In this document: positions 62,530 to 64,000 of the stretch, piece after piece
Numbering within the stretch: the first letter of the stretch is position 1
Layout of the letters: each line of letters starts with the position of its first letter
Assembly: GCF_030818795.1 (NCBI RefSeq)
Contig: NZ_JAUTAY010000001.1
Location: 930,001 to 994,000 of the forward strand
Origin: Microbacterium sp. SORGH_AS_0862
GTDB taxonomy: Bacteria; Actinomycetota; Actinomycetes; Actinomycetales; Microbacteriaceae
Length of the DNA stretch: 64,000 nt
Direction of reading: 5' to 3'
Program-made: the position numbers and the translations under genes
The notes under the pieces: generated by a model
What the model was told of the DNA's origin: nothing
What the model saw: only the letters and a program-made list of their open reading frames with translations
Databases searched by the model: none

Positions 62530-64000
62530 TCAGGCGACGGGCAAGGGCACCCGTGCCTCGAGCACGACATCACGGCCTCGCTGAAACAGCTGCGCGCCGC
62601 CCAGATTGGCGATGCCCCGGCCCGCGGTCAGGGGCAGTGCTGAGCCGAGGCGTCCCGGCGATGACACCTCCACACGCAGCTCCGGGGCGGCATCCGGGTC
62701 GCCGTGGGTCACCTCGAGCGTCGCCTGCCTCGCGCCCGAGTGCTTGACCGCGTTGAGGAAGCCCTCGCTCGCGATGTCGACGACACGGCGCGTCACATCC
62801 TCGCGGCCGAGTGCGATCCGCGACTCCTCGTCGATGTCGCTCGAGATCTCCAGCACATGGGACCACGTCTCGATCATCTGGGCGAGGGCGTTCGAGGGCG
62901 CGGTCGCGGCCGCGGCCCGTGTCGGCGCTGTGCCCTCGATCTCCGCGAGGGCCAGCGTGATCGTCGCCGCGAAGGCCTCCAGCTCCTCGGCCGTGGCCGC
63001 GCGCTCGTCCACCGTCGCCGCGAACAGCACGCACCTCCCCTGGACGCGACCGTGCAGCTGCTCGGCCGCGCTGCGCAGTTCGAGACGAGCGCGCGTCGTG
63101 CGCGTGGCGACCGCATCCGTCTGCGCGGCCAGAGCGCGCGACAGGCGACGCATCTGCACGATCGCACTGTGGATCGCATCGGAGGAGACACCGACGATGG
63201 CCGCGAGGAGGGGGAAGGCGAGGATCGGGACGAGCGCCGTCGGCAGGGTCTGCGGTGCCAGGAGGATCGCGGCGGAAGCGAAGAGCACCCCGGTCGCGAA
63301 CCAGGCGAACAGGATGGCGCCGCCTCGCGCAGTGGCCGAGCGACGGCGCGACGAGCGACGGGCGACCGCGTCGGCCACGAAGCCGCAGGCGAAGACGAGC
63401 ACGACGGCGATGAGGGCGAGGGCCGTCGACACCGTGGTCAGCGTGTACGGAAGGCTGCCCACCACGTAGGCGATGCTGACGACCACCGGGCTCGGCGGGC
63501 GCAGCCGCGCCAGCAGCGGGCGTCGGGGCGCGGCGGGCACGTCCACGGGACCGGTTCCTGCGGGAATCTCGGACAGCGGCAGCACCGCTGCGTCCTCGAG
63601 GTCGTGGCTGACCGCGCGGACCGACTGCGAGAACGCACTGACCTCGTCGAATCCGGGGTCGGCCGCCACCAGCTGCGTGAGTTCGGTGCGGAGCTTCGCG
63701 ACCTCCCCGTGCAGCAGGAGGCGGCTGCGGCGCGCGTAGGCGTCGGCGCGGCGGTCGGCCTCGCTCAGGTCGGACAGCGCGACCCGCAGGCGCGCGCTCG
63801 CGTCGCGGGTGGTGTGGTAGGCCACCGTCGCCGTGGCGACGAGGGACAGCACGATGAGCCAGATGACCACGTTCGTCGTCACGCGCTCGACCCAGGAGCC
63901 CGTGCTGGGCTCGTGCAGCAGCACGAAGCCGGCGGCGTCGTTGAGCAGGGGACGCGCCGCGCCGACGCCGACCACCGTGACGAGCACGAGAAGGGCTCGC
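62530..64000 (-). CDS. NarX/DesK-type sensor histidine kinase (partial, runs off right edge)
   Basis: At least 490 residues are visible. Hydrophobic segments are seen near the N-terminus (NVVIWLIVLSLVATATVAY), then two pairs in the middle (TALALIAVVLVFACGFVADA; GAILFAWFATGVLFASAAIL). A coiled coil leads to a HisKA_3-like box ELRSAAEQLHGRVQGR with the likely phosphoacceptor His. The GHKL ATPase has EGFLNAVKHSGARQ and TAGRGIANLGGAQLF. Such kinases act with NarL/LuxR-type regulators. A GTG at 63987 is a possible start, but the frame stays open to the window edge with a hydrophobic sequence (LLVLVTVV), so the true start is probably outside. Confidence 0.85.
   Translation of the reverse strand, partial: RALLVLVTVVGVGAARPLLNDAAGFVLLHEPSTGSWVERVTTNVVIWLIVLSLVATATVAYHTTRDASARLRVALSDLSEADRRADAYARRSRLLLHGEVAKLRTELTQLVAADPGFDEVSAFSQSVRAVSHDLEDAAVLPLSEIPAGTGPVDVPAAPRRPLLARLRPPSPVVVSIAYVVGSLPYTLTTVSTALALIAVVLVFACGFVADAVARRSSRRRSATARGGAILFAWFATGVLFASAAILLAPQTLPTALVPILAFPLLAAIVGVSSDAIHSAIVQMRRLSRALAAQTDAVATRTTRARLELRSAAEQLHGRVQGRCVLFAATVDERAATAEELEAFAATITLALAEIEGTAPTRAAAATAPSNALAQMIETWSHVLEISSDIDEESRIALGREDVTRRVVDIASEGFLNAVKHSGARQATLEVTHGDPDAAPELRVEVSSPGRLGSALPLTAGRGIANLGGAQLFQRGRDVVLEARVPLPVA

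Noticed and set aside
1..64000. Prophage, integrase, transposase, tRNA or rRNA
   Set aside because: No such gene or RNA could be recognised on either strand; the A1S_2505-like gene at 28809 alone is not evidence of a prophage.

Overview
The window is high-GC (about 70%) actinobacterial DNA, most likely from Microbacteriaceae and probably Microbacterium. The reasons are codon bias to G/C in third positions, frequent GTG/TTG starts, many ATGA/GTGA stop-start overlaps, apparently leaderless genes with a TAnnnT box 6-8 bases before the start, and a strongly over-represented octamer GGATGCGG. I see no rRNA, tRNA, CRISPR array, transposase or phage structural gene. The genes assigned here leave only short gaps.

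Layout. 1-14179 is a purine/nucleoside uptake and salvage block: a partial purine nucleoside phosphorylase with a class I amidotransferase-like partner, two nucleoside hydrolases, two ADP-ribosylglycohydrolase-like proteins overlapping an adenosine deaminase, a BMP-type ABC importer with a deaminase-type amidohydrolase, and a LacI-family regulator. Four PurR/LacI-like palindromes (1155, 3153, 12961, 13122) lie at the divergent promoters and suggest one regulon. 14409-19355 holds a frame-shifted secreted multidomain protein and an LPITG-anchored metallophosphoesterase. 19356-20448 holds small genes, a perfect 20-bp palindrome with a near copy 518 bp away, and three directly abutting hairpins. 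20449-21449 is an XRE regulator coupled to a membrane protein. 21815-24942 is the most unusual locus: a membrane-anchored cohesin-like protein overlapping a secreted amidase that carries an N-terminal dockerin-like module.

25026-31713 carries small membrane proteins, a histidine kinase, an alpha/beta hydrolase and a glyoxalase-fold protein. 31804-35524 is a Fur/Zur-box-controlled FecBCD-type importer with a methyltransferase. 35574-37649 is an XRE-cupin regulator and a flavin monooxygenase. 37714-38459 holds a decayed gene, a dispersed 74-bp repeat and an 18-bp tandem array. 38460-44651 is a surface-glycan block (three glycosyltransferases, one fused to HEAT-like repeats, a pyruvyl-transferase-like protein and a lysozyme-like secreted protein). 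45413-48672 has a sigma factor fused to an anti-sigma-like tail and a LuxR regulator. 50057-52417 has GalU and a DivIVA-like coiled coil. 52472-54215 contains two copies of a putative small RNA around an orphan kinase. 54417-55138 is a truncated TetR gene joined to the tail of a surface protein. 55122-58868 has a membrane protein, a 54-aa acidic protein, a MalY/PatB-type lyase and TerC behind a yybP-ykoY-like riboswitch. 58902-62152 is a GH114-like lipoprotein coupled to a lone receiver and divergent from a sensor kinase. 62153-62529 is repeats, and a partial NarX/DesK-type kinase runs off the right edge.

How the genes work together: the left block would import nucleosides, split or deaminate them and feed purine bases and ribose into metabolism. 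The middle and right parts are mostly cell-envelope functions with many one-gene sensors and regulators.
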